A DNA stretch of 64,000 nt from Apricaphanius iberus (GCA_028564705.1 JAPXFQ010002671.1:1178001-1242000), one strand, 5' to 3'. Counted from the first letter of the stretch, positions 24,856 through 36,900 are shown. Made by a program: numbers and translations. Notes: generated by a model from the sequence alone, not told the origin.

Positions 24856-26337
24856 TGATATAGAATTACTGAGCAATCCCCGGGAAGAAATTGAAAGAAT
24901 GACAAACTGCAATCAAATGAAAACCAATGCATTAAAAAATTCAGGCATTATAACTGCTATTGGAAAACGTATTTATTGTCTCCTTTATTTAAAGTTAGAG
25001 ACTATCAAGTGTTTGTTCTGTGACGTTAGTAGGTAGGCCTGTAAGATATGAACAACTACATATTGTAAGAATAAACATGTGCAGTCAGAAGTTTTAATCT
25101 ATTTATTATGGATCAAAGAACTGTCAAATACTGAGCTTTTAAATTTTATTTTGAGCAATTTGTTTTCCCCGTGTTGGATGAATATATATCATTCACCTAC
25201 CAATCTTTCTAAAAACAACAAATGGCTGCACAAGTTTGAGTTAATTGTTCTCTCTCTGTTCTACACAAACCCAAAGGTGTACAAACAGCCTCAAAATATT
25301 CATGCATTCTGATGAATGTATTGGAGAACGGGCTTTAGACTTACACTTTTTACCTCAATTTAAATAGTCAATAAATCTTATCCTCCATTTTAAAAAGATA
25401 CAATTTAAGCTAGAAAAAAGGTGACCTTACACTCCTCTAGATAAATCTCCTCAAAAGGGAATGCCAAACATAAGTTGTGCATTTGTGACAACAAAGAGAC
25501 ACAAAATGTATTTGTGTCATGGTTATTTCAATGAGAAAAATTGAAAAATGGAGAATTCAGAGATCAAACATTTTCAATACAACCTTTAACTTTAAAAATA
25601 TTTTTACTGCCGTTTGAAAGCAAGTCTGCATACAAACAGAAAAACCAAAAGATATATATATATATAATCTGAGGCAGTGAATACCAGTGGTTATCTTTGA
25701 TTGCAGATTTCCCTGCTCTTTACTGAAAATCAAGTATTTTCTTTGAGATATCCTGTCGATGGTGAGGGCTAATTTTTTTCTCCAGCTACCTCTCCTAGAC
25801 TGCCAGTCTTTGATAATTAATATGAAACCCTTAGCATATTGTCATTTTGATAATATAGTTCAGCAGCATGCATCACATGTCACCAGCAACCTCAAAAGAC
25901 AATGTGACAGTTATCCATAAATATCCACAGACAATTATCAGATACTCATGCTGTATTCATTTTGTTTTAAATATTTTTATTTTTCCACTTAGGAATGACT
26001 GTTCCACTAAGACTCGCCATGGTTTAAGGTTTTCAAGGGTTTTCGTGTTGAAACCATTAAACATTTTTATACAGTCACAAAAAGTAACACCTGCTTAAGG
26101 TGTTCCTGTGTCCGTGGATATTTTAATAGTCTACGAAATAAAATATCCCAAATTTGCGCTGGATATTTTCTCAATATTCCAAGAGCAATGCTCTGATACA
26201 TTAAAACAACTTGCAATATAACATAACAATAAAAATAATAACCATTCTATCGGACGTTTCATACACACTTCCCACGGTTCTTTTCAGGAACATTTTGTCC
26301 TGCATTTTCCAGGCATAACCTGTCCTGGCATCACATT

Positions 26338-27000
26338 TTATCCACAGACTTCTCTTATCGATGCCAGTTTGCCTCGCTGATGACGGCCTCGTCTTGTATC
26401 CCAGTTGTCAAGGCAAATCACCCTTGACAACATGTTGGATTTTTTTTTGTAGTGACATGGAAACCCCCCCAAAAAATCTTCCAAGCAGACTCTGCATCCC
26501 ATAAACCGCTGGTAGACATCGTTCTGGATCTGTACACACCAGCCAAAATCACAGCACCCATGTATGTGTCGATGTCTGCCTGGGTTAGCAACTTCCAATC
26601 ACCTTTGTACATTTTTCCCCCTACAAGTTAGTCATATCTAACACAGCGGTTACAACAGACTCCGTCAGGAACAATTCAAAGCAGGATTTGATATCGTCAG
26701 TACGGGATACTTCACACCTTGTAGGACCTGGAGTCGTCCTGATATTGGGTTCAACTGAAAACCTACCTTGATTCTCTGGTGAAGAAAAGAGAACCAGGAT
26801 GATTTCTCTTCCTTTGACTTCAATGTTTCAGCAACCACAGCATGGCCGTCCTCTTCACCACTGGGTTCTTCCTTATCAGTTATTTTTTGGCCTGTTATCT
26901 GCAGTTTCTGACACTTTTTCCTCAAATCCTCCCTCACTGTCATTTTCCTGGCCTCTCTCCTCCTAATCAGTGTGGTGATCATCAAACATGTAATCAAGAA
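26338..27000 (-). pseudogene. piggyBac-type transposase relic
   Basis: Reading the minus strand, the N-terminal part carries an acidic region (EEPSGEEDGH), then a decayed GRLQVLQGVKYPVLTISNPA block, a frame with LTESVVTAVLDMTNL, then DIDTYMGAVILAGVYRSRT and, after a frameshift, DNWDTRRGRHQRGKLASIRE. The last two blocks correspond to the 'LILAGVYRSK...LWDAE' and 'RFDNRDTRRER...DKLAPIREVW' blocks of piggyBac/PGBD transposases. At least one in-frame stop and one frameshift break it. Homology stops near 26338, before the catalytic aspartates of the C-terminal half, so the copy is truncated. I did not identify TTAA-flanked ends. Confidence 0.75.
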
Positions 27001-27572
27001 CCTCACATACTGTATATCGATGTTCCATGGTGCTGCCGTACAATTAGGCGTGAACAAAGCCTTTAAAATGTTGTATAGGTGACCTACAGAAAAATTCTGT
27101 GATATCGAAAAAAATTGGTGTCTTTGTGTGTGTGTTTGTTTTGAGAATGAATTTTTGCATCGATCCTTACTTTTGTGTGTCCATCTGACAAATGAGAATG
27201 TACCTGACTTGTGTTTTTTACACAAATGATTGTTTCCCTTGTTTATTTCTAATGACATTGTCAGTTTTTTAAATGGGAACATTAAGAATGTACAAAAGCT
27301 GAACAAACCACACAAGTGGATGCAACTCAACAGAACTTGTTCTGGGTGTTTGAATCCTCTTTGTGGACAAAGTAATCGAATCCTAGGTCAATCTGAATAA
27401 GTTAACAACAGATTTCTGTGATACAACTTTTTAATTGGTCAAATACCAGAACACAACACACAAGGGTTATGTTGCCAAGCCACATGCTGTATCCAGCTCT
27501 TCCTTTATACTTTTAAATTGTACTAGATGTCTCGTTAAAGCTAAAAACTTTTTTTTTATCATCAAATAGCGC

Positions 27573-27883
27573 ACAGGTGTCAAACTCAAGGCTCGGGGGC
27601 CAAATCCCGCCCGCCATAGCCATTTGTGTGGCCCTCTAAACTCTAGAAGATCATGTAAATATAAATTTTAAGTTCTATTTATGTGTCAAATCAAATCATG
27701 TTTCTTTGGACAGTCCTAAATCACAACATTGTGAAAAGATATTCAGTGTTATTCATTTTTTATGAAGTACTTGTTGAATACAGAGATAGGTTTGTTATAG
27801 ATAGTTTGATCAACACTTTTGGCCTTAACCGGCCCTTTAAGGAAAGTTATGACCTTAGTATGGCCCTAAATGGACATCCCTGG
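27573..27883. mobile_element. hAT-type MITE (CAGGTGTCAAACTC family) with 8-bp TSD
   Basis: The left end CAGGTGTCAAACTCAAGGCT and the right end GACATCCCTG form degenerate inverted repeats of the CAGGGGTGTCAAACTC type seen in vertebrate hAT MITEs. The interior has GGGCCAAATCCCGCCCGCCA and GTGGCCCTC as in that family. The element is flanked by AATAGCGC (27565-27572) and AATAGCGG (27884-27891), a 7/8 match that fits an hAT 8-bp target duplication. It is about 0.31 kb and non-coding. Confidence 0.7.
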
Positions 27884-28218
27884 AATAGCGGATCCGCAAA
27901 CTTTGCTGCAATTTTGGTCAGAAAGAATGGAAACAAGTGTTGTGTGTTTCAAGGTGGACTCATGGTAAATATAGTTGAAATTCTAGAACAATAATCATTT
28001 AAAGTGAAGCATTTTTTTTTTCCAATTTTAATACAACATAGTTGAGCCTTCTTCTCCACCACTAAAACTAAATTGCAAGGAGAGCAAAAAGTTACAACAC
28101 TTTCAAATCAGCTGGAGTATCCTAGTGGCATTTAATCTGACATTTGGCAAACAGAAAATGTTTTTTGTGATCTCAATTGACCTTATAATAAACAGTTTAT
28201 TCTGCTTTGTGAAAAGGC

Positions 28219-28246
28219 TGTGTGTGTGTGTGTGTGTGTGTATGTG
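28219..28246. repeat. (TG)n microsatellite
   Basis: A TG dinucleotide run of about 28 bp with one interruption, roughly 170 bp upstream of the rock2 promoter motif. Confidence 0.9.
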
Positions 28247-28411
28247 TTTATTCTTCATTTAAATATGTGACCATTTAACATGTTGAAGTTAGTTTTTTTT
28301 CCTCCTCATTGTTTGTCATTTCACAACAGAATAGGGAAACCGTTCCAGTTTTACTGCTTTCTATGCAGTAGCTGAAAACACTCCATTCATGTTGGCGGAC
28401 AGGGCACAGGG

Positions 28412-28429
28412 GCTTATGGGAAATGTAGT
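28412..28429 (-). promoter_or_regulatory. ZNF143/Staf-type promoter motif upstream of rock2
   Basis: The minus strand reads ACTACATTTCCCATAAGC, matching the ACTACAnnTCCCA core of the ZNF143 (Staf) promoter element bound together with THAP11/HCFC1. This element is typical of vertebrate housekeeping promoters and lies close to start sites. It is about 0.8 kb upstream of the rock2 ATG and just before the GC-rich, CpG-containing block, so it probably marks the rock2 core promoter. Confidence 0.6.
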
Positions 28430-28439
28430 TCCGCTGAGT

Positions 28440-29219
28440 TCATGTCGGGGTGGGAGGAGGAGAAAGACTCTTCAGCTTCACTAGATGTAAAGTGTGCTCA
28501 GAAGAAGGAGGGCTCCTCTCTATACGGACTCCAAACTTTCCTCCCCTCTGTGTCCATCCCTGTAGCCGTGTTCGAGTCGCGGAGGAGGCGGAGGAGAAGA
28601 AGAAGGAGGAGGGAAGAGGAGGTGAATAAACGAGAAAATGCTTGAAGAATTTCAGACGGGGAAGTGTTGTCTGTCGGAGAACGGACATTGCTGCCGCTTT
28701 TCGGGTGGCTTGTGACAGCGGTGCGGACAAACTGCGACCCGGACGGTGTTGAATGGCGGAATTTTCTCCGAAAGTCTGGTTTTGCAAACAGTCGAAACCC
28801 ACGGAGGGAGGAAAGAAGCGGGGGGAGGCGCTGAGAAAACGCCCTGCTGCCTGTTGCTATCTCCAAATTCAAACTTTCAAACCGAGTTGAGGGGAAAAAA
28901 TGAATCTTTCGCTTAACGGGAGGTGAAAATTCAGCACCGACGGCGTATTAAAACACTCGAAACTAGCTTGCTGCCCAAGTGGCTGGTTTTGAAGAAATCT
29001 TTTGGAATTATTTCATCTTTCTTTTTTTCTGTTTTACATTTTTTGGGGGTCAGTATTCCAGTTGTTTGGAGCTTTCTGGGTGGGCTGAGAGCCCGAAGGC
29101 TGCTCCTCCAGGCCTCCGGCCGTTAGCCAGGAACAAAAGAGGGGCTCCCATGTAACTCCTCACAGGTCAGGGGGGAAAACTTCCTTATTATTCACAGAGA
29201 AACTTTCTTTTAATCAGCC
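28440..29219 (+). other. rock2: rock2 5'UTR region with upstream ORFs
   Basis: This GC-rich stretch with CpGs lies between the promoter motif and the rock2 start codon and is inferred to be mostly 5'UTR; the exact start site is unknown. An ATG at 28442 opens a 67-codon upstream ORF, and an ATG at 28901 opens a 9-codon one. Both end before the rock2 start and are not in its frame, so they could lower translation if transcribed. Antisense ORFs of about 120 codons (28440-28872) are by-products of GC content and purine bias. Confidence 0.6.
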
Positions 29220-29318
29220 ATGTCGCTGGGCGCTGAGAGCAGGATGGAAACCCGGCTGAAGAGGCTGGAGGACCTGATCAGAGACCCCAGATCTGCCATA
29301 AACCTGGAAAGTTTGCTG
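29220..29318 (+). CDS. rock2: rock2 coding exon 1 (residues 1-33)
   Basis: The start ATG has G at -3 and an in-frame TAA nine bases upstream, so no longer N-terminus is possible within this exon. It encodes MSLGAESRMETRLKRLEDLI and ends ESLL before the donor GTAAGT. The motif IRDPRS-IN-ESLL is typical of ROCK2. The exon ends in phase 0 and joins 57002, where [18 protein letters not shown] continues the conserved N-terminal dimerisation region. A second Met at residue 9 is a possible alternative start. Confidence 0.92.
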
Positions 29319-29849
29319 GTAAGTCCACTCGGATGGTTTATTAATGATGGTGTCTGCAACCTAAGACACATATGCACACTTCTGGCACCGAGCACCTCTG
29401 GGAAACCGGACACCTTGATGTAATGTTCACCTTTTAATAAAGACGCGGTTAGAAGGAGGCTGTGGATGCACCTCAGACAGGGCTGATTAACAGTTAAAAC
29501 GCAGAGCAGACAGTGCAGTTTGGGGCTCTTTGAAGCGTGTCTGCAGATTAGGATTAACTGCGGGAGAATGTCCCTGCTGGAGTGCTCTCTGGTGCTCATA
29601 TTTCCGGCCCAAACTCCCGCCCGTACCCCCTGTTATGTCTGCACATGAGGTCAAAAACCGGCTGCTCGTTGGTGAAACAAGTGCCCTCCTGGGGCTGGCA
29701 TTTTAAGTAATATTTAAGACTGCATCAGCAATCACATATTTGTCGTTGCCATGATTTATTTTGATAGTGGAATGCACAAAGTTATCATCACAGCCACTGA
29801 GACACCAAATTAAACCATCTTCTTTCTCTGAGTTTTCTTTTTTGCAGAC

Positions 29850-30900
29850 ATAGTAATGATTATCTGCCTGTTAAACCACCTTTAGCAGCAGTTACCATAT
29901 TCTCTATCATTGTTTTTGATGAATTATGGCTCACTGCTATTAACAGCATTGCTTCACTTCATTAAAGTTGACTGACATTTGCTTCTGCACCACTTTCTTA
30001 AGGTCCTACCAGAGCATTGAAGTTAGTTTTATAGTATGGATGTTCGTTGGGGCCATTAGAACAATTTGCGGCATATATTTTTCTTGATTTCTCTGCTTTA
30101 TTGTCCTGTTGATAGACCAGATTGGGTCAAGATTGAACGCATTTATTGAGGGCAAGGTGGTCAAGCCCAAATCAACACCCCTCCTTCACCGTGCCTAACA
30201 GTTGGTGTAATATGTTTGTGCTCAGCATCGTCATATCCTTTGTTATACTGCTGGTAGATGGAATCTAGCGTTATGAATGGTACATGCAGCTGCAGAATTA
30301 GACCATTATCACTAACAACTATCAAAAGGCACTAACTGTGGCTGCTGCAATAATGTTATTAAACCAACTACATGAGGAATTTCTTATTTGGGATAAATGC
30401 AATTAGGCAAAGTGAACGATATTCACGATTATAAAAAGGTAACACATTAACACAGGATAATAGAAGACTATCAAGAACATATTTAATAAAAAAAACAAAA
30501 ACATTTCTACTTTGCTCTGATTTGCCCAAGAGATGTAGTTTGAGAACTCTTGATTTTTAGTTTATCTGCCATGTATGCTTATTTTTGTGTTTCAGAGAAA
30601 GGAGGCTTTTATACTTGTTGTGTCATTTTCCAATTGTTCTGTAATGAACTTTTCCATTAAACCTGCTAACTGTCTGTAGAGTTAGAGCTTTGAGCCGTTT
30701 CTCTGAGCCTTACACACTCTGACCTTGGGGCGAATTTGCCGAGGCTTCTTCTCTTAGGAAGATTGGCAGCTGGCAAATGTGTTCCACTTCTGACCAGTAT
30801 TGTTTCTCTGGAGCTTGATGGACTTAAAATATTTTGTAATAGTTCCCAAATTATTAAGTAGCAAGAGTTGTTTCTCTGAGGCCGCGGTCTCAAACCTTAG
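29850..30900 (-). mobile_element. Tc1/mariner copy, reversed, interrupted
   Basis: Plus-strand blocks AAGCCCAAATCAACACCCCT, CACCGTGCCTAACAGTTGG (30166-30205), then GAGAAAGGAGGCTTTTATAC, TCTGTAATGAACTTTTCCAT, TCTGACCTTGGGGCGAATTT and GGAAGATTGGCAGCTGGCAA (30595-30777) follow in order the reverse complement of a fish Tc1 transposase gene, from the catalytic core back to the N-terminal helix-turn-helix. About 350 bp in the middle do not fit, so an insertion or replacement separates the two halves. The outer ends are blurred and no functional ORF remains. Confidence 0.7.
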
Positions 30901-32875
30901 TTCTCCTCAGCAAGCATTCTGGTTTCCACAGAATCCTGCTATTGACCTAACGGTTAGATTCTGGTGTGTTGAAAGAGAGAAACAGGTAAAGATGCAGGAT
31001 GTTGGCCTGCAATGACCGGGTTTTGATTCTGTTGGCCACACATTTATAATTGTTCTCTCTTAAATTCTCTGAAAGCCGGAAGGCTACCCTTTGATTCTTG
31101 CAGACCTTTTTCTTTATTTTAGCTTAATTTTTGTTTAAGAAATACACCGTGTGGTTTCTGTTTGTTTTTGTACACTTTGAGGTTAGATTTAAATCATTTT
31201 GGCACGCGCTTAAGACCAGCTGATCTTCTCTATGCAAAGATGCACTCAAAGCCCAGCTATGGAGTCAGCACAGATGATCTCCAAGGTTTGCAAAAGCAGG
31301 AGGCTGACGTGAGATCATGTTTATATGTTAAACTCTAGATTTGTTAGACAGTGTGCCTTCTTTTTACCATGACTGTATGTGCTTTTATAATAGCAAACCC
31401 CTCGATGTGTATGAAAATATTTTGACAGATTTTGTTTAAATTGTGTTTGAGAAAGGAAGTTCAGAGGGTGTAAATAAAGAATTTTACATCTTTATTGACA
31501 TATTTTCTAAAAAGTAAAATAAAAGTAAAATATTAATGTTTGCATTAAGAATTTTTAGCTTTTATAATAAGAGCTGAAAAAAGTAAAAAAAAAAAAGTAT
31601 AAATATATATAAATAAATTAGTCTGGCCACTGGACAGTCCTGGGATTAAGACACAGATATATTTGCAAAAGTTAAAAATTTCTCTTTAAAGTTTTTCTTT
31701 ATTTAGAGTTGTTGCTGATGCGCTCATATCTACAGAACGTGTTTTCTCAAACCATCTTCCCTTTCACAAAGCCATAATTGTTTTCAGAGACAAATGCTAT
31801 TTGAGGGGAAACTGATGTTTTTGCGTTTGCATGTGTTCATATCTTTAACCTTTTTAATTTACATGAATGGGCAATATTGAGCTGTTGGACTGTGGAGTTT
31901 CTTCCTCTTATACATCTTGCTACCTGCATGTGTTTTAGAAACAATATTTTTGAAGTACCTGAAGTATTTTCAACCTGTACAGTGATGCTACTTAAGTTGG
32001 GGAAGGGTAATTCACAGCTTGGACATGTCTTTCTGAAGAAGTGCAGCTGGACCTGCTGACTTCTCAGTTGCATACAGTTGTGGAAAGAAAAAAAAATAAT
32101 TTCCATTACTCAAGTGTGTGTCTGTGTGTGTATATAATAACTTTAGGCTTAAATAGGAAAGGAAGATCTTCCCATAATATTTTCTTGTTCCAGTTGGCTA
32201 TGGACATTTTTCCACGGGATTTAAGAAACCTTGGAGATGAGGGGAAAACGTGTGCTTGATGTTCTTTTTGTTGTTGTTGTGCTTTTGCATCTCCATAGTT
32301 TCAAACTCTAAAATCTAAAGAAAAAATATTAACCAGCTTTTTGTGAACTCGTTTCTTTTTATACCATATTTGAATTATTAATCTCCGGGGTGAGGATTTG
32401 ATAGAGGTCACCACAGTAGTGAGATTCTGATTGGTTTTGGTTAAGAAACGGTGGCTGCAAAATCCTAGCTGTTGAAAAATGGAAAGAATATCAATAAAAA
32501 AGGTTTTAAACACTTGCTTTTAAAAAAATATATTTTTGGTAGACCTATGCGTTGCAATGAGCTGCTTTGAGATTTTCCCAGTAGGTGAAATCTAGACTGA
32601 AAATACCATGATATTACAGTCTTTACACCTAAATTAAAAACAAAATGTATATAGCATGATCTAATGGATTTTATTTAAAATGACTAGCATTACCCTCCTA
32701 CTAAAATGTTTGAGCTTGTTTTGATTATGAATGCTATTTCTGTTTCATTATTACAGCTAAAGCATGCGTTCTGGATTTCATACAGTGACTTAAACAAAAA
32801 TACATTCAGCAGCAATTAAAACTTGTACAGAGTTTACATATTTTTTGCTTTCTGCTTTTTATGTTGCACATATAA

Positions 32876-32900
32876 CTCACTCACTCACTCACTCACTCAT
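32876..32900. repeat. (TCAC)n microsatellite
   Basis: Six tandem copies of the ACTC/TCAC tetranucleotide. Confidence 0.9.
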
Positions 32901-32985
32901 TTATGGGCAATTTAGACTGCTTTTTGTATTCACTCTGTTTTCTTTTTCTTTTTTGATTTAAAACCAGTGTGGCCAAAAAGGAAAA

Positions 32986-33065
32986 ACAAAATCAATCAAT
33001 CAGCATAAATTTTTATCGTGCTTTACAACATCCAAAAGATTAACATTCTTTTACAGCAAAAATAA
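32986..33065. mobile_element. Possible LINE/SINE tail fragment
   Basis: AATCAATCAATCAGC followed by ATTTTTATCGTGCTTTACAA resembles the common fish retroposon block with a CAAT repeat and 'GTATAGCACTTT...GTGCTTTACA'. Only a short, diverged piece is present. Confidence 0.35.
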
Positions 33066-33533
33066 AATGCCACTAAGCTAAAGTATACACTTGATAAAAA
33101 TGAAATTGAATACAATAAAAACTTGTTAATCAATGTAAAAAAAATGATAACATGGAGGACACGAGCATCACAAAATACGACTCAGAATACCACTGTGCTA
33201 CTAGTGTTTAATTAACAAGAAAAAAAGGTTCAGAAACACTTATCTATTAAATATAACTTAACTCCTATAATTTTATGTTACATTCATTTTGAAGTATTGA
33301 AAGTTTGTACATCAACTTTATGAAAATATACTATTTCAGGTATTGGTTTGATTTAAAAAAGAAAGGAATGAAAAGAAATAGATGAGAAAAGTTGGTGTCA
33401 AAGAGGTTTAAAATGACCTTATGGCTTGCTGAAATGTATTTGGTTTGCTTTGTTTGCGAAATAAGATGAACTTTTGTTCGGTCATTATTAAGAAAGAAAC
33501 CCTCCCATGAGCACCCCATCTCTGTTCCCTCAC

Positions 33534-33744
33534 CTTGACCCAATACTTCAAACGTCCACCAAGGAACTGACTCGGCTCCGGTGGTGTTTACTTCCTGAAC
33601 ATGGAGGTGTTGAGAGAGAATTTGGAGTAGGAAGCGTGCGTAGGAGTGAACGGGCTCCAGTTTTCCATTTTTAGCCGCCCTTCTGATGTCGTTGGGATCA
33701 AAAAAAGTTTTGCTGGCCACTGTGGGATTCAGACACACGGAGCG
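33534..33744 (-). other. Unidentified antisense exon-like ORF within rock2 intron 1
   Basis: On the minus strand a CTTCAG acceptor-like site at 33745-33750 is followed by 70 open codons and a CAAG|GTGAGG donor-like site ending the block at 33534. The translation begins RSVCLNPTVASKTFFDPN, continues with DIRRAAKNGKLEPVHSYARF and ends VPWWTFEVLGQ. The ORF itself continues in both directions (33331-33753, 140 codons with an ATG just upstream), but beyond the donor its composition becomes low-complexity AT sequence. Amino-acid composition and codon variety inside the block look more protein-like than other ORFs in the intron. I do not recognise the family. It could be an exon of a nested or antisense gene, a decayed transposon ORF or chance. 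Confidence 0.3.
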
Positions 33745-36700
33745 CTGAAGCATGCCCTTTTTTGCAGGTCAAATAAAAACATACATACTTGAAGTGCCTT
33801 ATGAATTGTTCATAACCTCAGCCGCCTGCTGCTGTAGCTTAGCAACAGCTAAAAAAAGAAACTCATTGGAAGAAGCTGAACTGTTGACTTTGAGTTGGTC
33901 TTCTTAGTTGCTGCTTAGCAAAACAAAGTCATGAATTTGCTTCAGATTTCTGCTTATAAGTCGGTGTGTAGGAGGATGTTTTTAGATCCTGCCAAGCGGC
34001 TCACTCTCCTGAGAAACCGGACAGTGAAGAGTCTGCAGAAAGCTGCTGGTTTCCTTATAAACCGCTCATCCAATTAGTCATCTGGATAAAAAAATATTTC
34101 CCTTTTGCGATTGTGAGGTGTAACTTGAGGTCTCAGCCATCTTCCCCTCGTGTAAACCTTTGGCTGCCGATTGTATCACAAATTTATCCTAGCATGACTG
34201 CTTATGGGAGAACAGTGAGGACAAGCAAAATGAAAGGAAAGTTTTAGAGTTGAACCAAAAACAAACAAAAATCTGGACACTGAATTGCAAGTTATGTTGC
34301 TTTCCTGCCGTCCTAAAGGAAATGACCTCACTGAGTAAATAGTTGGCAGCTGAATATGGGGCTCAAAGTCCCTAGGAACAGCTCCACTTTCCCTTGTTCA
34401 CTTTTTAACCTTATCTCTCCCCTCCCGCCTCTCCTCTTAGGCTGGGTAAACGGTCTGCAGGTACTTCTGCTGAAGCTCCCAGCGTGTTTCGACCCTGCTG
34501 CAGACCTAGTGTGTCCAACTTTATACACAAATCTTAAGTTCTCATGAATGATAGGGATTCCTTGGAGATATTGTGATCTCTTGGCACGCCTTCAGTTTTT
34601 TCTTTTAGCCGTTTTAAGTTTGTCTTGTTCTTATCCTTTGCTGCTGCTCCTTTCGCTCAACATCTCCCATCACAGGGATTATTTCCCTCTATTTTCCCTT
34701 CTTATATCCCTTCCCTTCCATGCTTTGAACCCTTAAGTGTGTTGCTCTATCTATAGGGAGGATGGGGTATCCCCAGCTTGTCCTGTTCTCAGACAGTAAG
34801 CTTAAAATCTGCTTCATCTCTGGAGTGTAGTCGATTTGCTCTCTAGTCTGAGCTTCAGAGTGAGTGCTTGCTGGAAAGAAACGCTGCCTTATAAGGCAGT
34901 GGGGGACGGTGGCCCCAGTCAGGTTTTTTTTTTCCCTTTTCTTGAAAACAAACCAGTCTCTCTGCTACACACCTCCTTTGGTGAGATCCTCAGGCTTTTG
35001 CATGGTCTTTTTTAGGTTTTGCTTCACTGCTACAAACTGCTGTTGGTACACTGGGATTTGACCTGTTTTCTATAAATTTAAACACATGAAATTGTGTTGT
35101 GTTGAGTGTTGTGGTTTCTACTCTGTCTTGGAAAATGTGGAATGTTCTAATATGTCCCACATTTAGTGAATTATGAAAAAAGTGAAAAGTATTAAATTTC
35201 ATAGAGGACATAGTCCTCCTCATTTAATCTTTTACTGAAAAATTGACCAATTCGCACTCACGAACTTACATTTATACAGCAATGCGCAAAACGGTAACTA
35301 AAGGTATTTTTCCACTATTACCCACTTGGACTGGCTCTACTTTGCACAACTTGCCCTGCTTGGTTTTCCACTGCAAGGATCAGACCAGCTGGGACAATCT
35401 CAAGTGGGTGAGCTTATGGTGGGCGGCCCACAGTCTGTTGTCACACAAGGCATTTCCCTTTTGTCATGTCCAGATTAAACAATATGAAAAGCTTTAGGTT
35501 AAAACTACAGTTAAATATGAGTACATAAGTACTGTTATCACAGTAACTTCAACAACTGTATGTAGTTTAACTGTAACATGGGTTAGCTGGATCCATAGAA
35601 CTTTGTATATTTTACTGCCTATTCAGCTTTACAAATGTCATTTTTGTCACACAACCTATACATGCGTGCTATATAATCTAAAAATAAAAATTTAGATTTT
35701 TCAGCACCTTTCACATTTATACCTTTAACTTTTATTTCGCAGACACTTTTAAGTTTAAAGCAGCCGGGGCAAATGTTGCTCTCTGAACTGTTAAATTTAT
35801 TAAGTGATGAGCCATCACTGTTCAAAAAGCAGATGCTTAGGTGCACTATGGATTTCACCAACCAGCGTATGCTAAACCGAAATTATAAATCACAAAGCAA
35901 ACGAATTACTTGGTGATTTTTATCGGATGAAGCATTAGATTCACTGGGGAGAAATATAAAAAAATCCGAATTAGGAATACTATATGTACATTAAGGATAC
36001 TTTTACTTTGCAATTATTAAAAATAGAAATGGCATACCCAGATTTAAGGATTGTGCTGCTGAGCTCATTAATGTAAAGATACTTACAGAATGTGCATATA
36101 TAAAATGAATGCTTTGTAGTTTGCAAAAGCAATTTTATTATTCTGAACAAACTAGTGTGCTGATTGGACTTTCAAAGTACTATGCTCACAGTGTATTTAA
36201 AAACGTAATTTAAAAAATGCTATTTAAAGTGTAACTGAACCCCATGAAAAAGCATCATCCCGCCCCCAGGCAACATTTGATAAACTCTATCAAAGTGGGC
36301 AGGGCCAGGAGACATGGAGGAGCATGGCCAGGTGTGGAGGATGAGCGCGAGGGGTGGTCTGGAAGACCTTCACGGCTGAACTATGGCATTCCCCTCCGAG
36401 CTCCGTGATGCCTCTATTCAAATATGGTAAAGGCAGAAATGAGATCTCTTCTCTGCCATCCACCATAGGTAAAGAGAGGCTTTATGGAGCGCAGTGGCCA
36501 AACCAGCTCAAGCTGTTGGCTCAGGGCGCTGAGTCAGCGCTGCCTGAAGCCAGCAGCATGTATAGCATACAAGCACAGAGAGCCTAGCGCTAGCATTAAT
36601 GCTAAGTCGCTTTGGAGGGAATTACCTCAGCTTTTGTTTCCTTATTCACAGTGTGTTAATAATATAACTTTTCTTTGTATTTACGGATGTTACTCATGTC

Positions 36701-36869
36701 TCTTGGTTTGTTTCTGTGCCTTAGAAACTTACTTATGATAAAAAGAATTGTTTGAAAATTTAATTTATTTAATTCTTATTTAAATTAGTTCATTGAAGAA
36801 TAACAAAATGACTGGGGAGGCACTTAAAATATATTTTTTACATTATGGGATTTTTATTTTTTTTCGATA

Positions 36870-36900
36870 TGCTTTTTTTCTATATCGTCCAGCCCTAGTA
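36870..36900. mobile_element. Terminal motif of a hAT-like element
   Basis: TATATCGTCCAGCCCTAG reads on the other strand as CTAGGGCTGGACGATATA, a usual outer end of fish hAT-type elements. No matching opposite end was found nearby. Confidence 0.4.

Larger units (their letters stand above)
19991..26330. other. Intergenic or distal 3'UTR stretch
   Basis: AT-rich sequence between sobp and rock2 with no recognisable protein homology. The short ORFs look like chance. I note a TAAT-dense block at 20590-21000, several AATAAA motifs (for example near 22330 and 22443) that could end a long sobp 3'UTR, and a CTCF-like site at 24842-24855. Confidence 0.5.

Noticed and set aside
28440..28872. Antisense ORFs of 120 and 124 codons at the rock2 first exon
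   Set aside because: They reflect a purine-rich GC block, and both lack recognisable domains.
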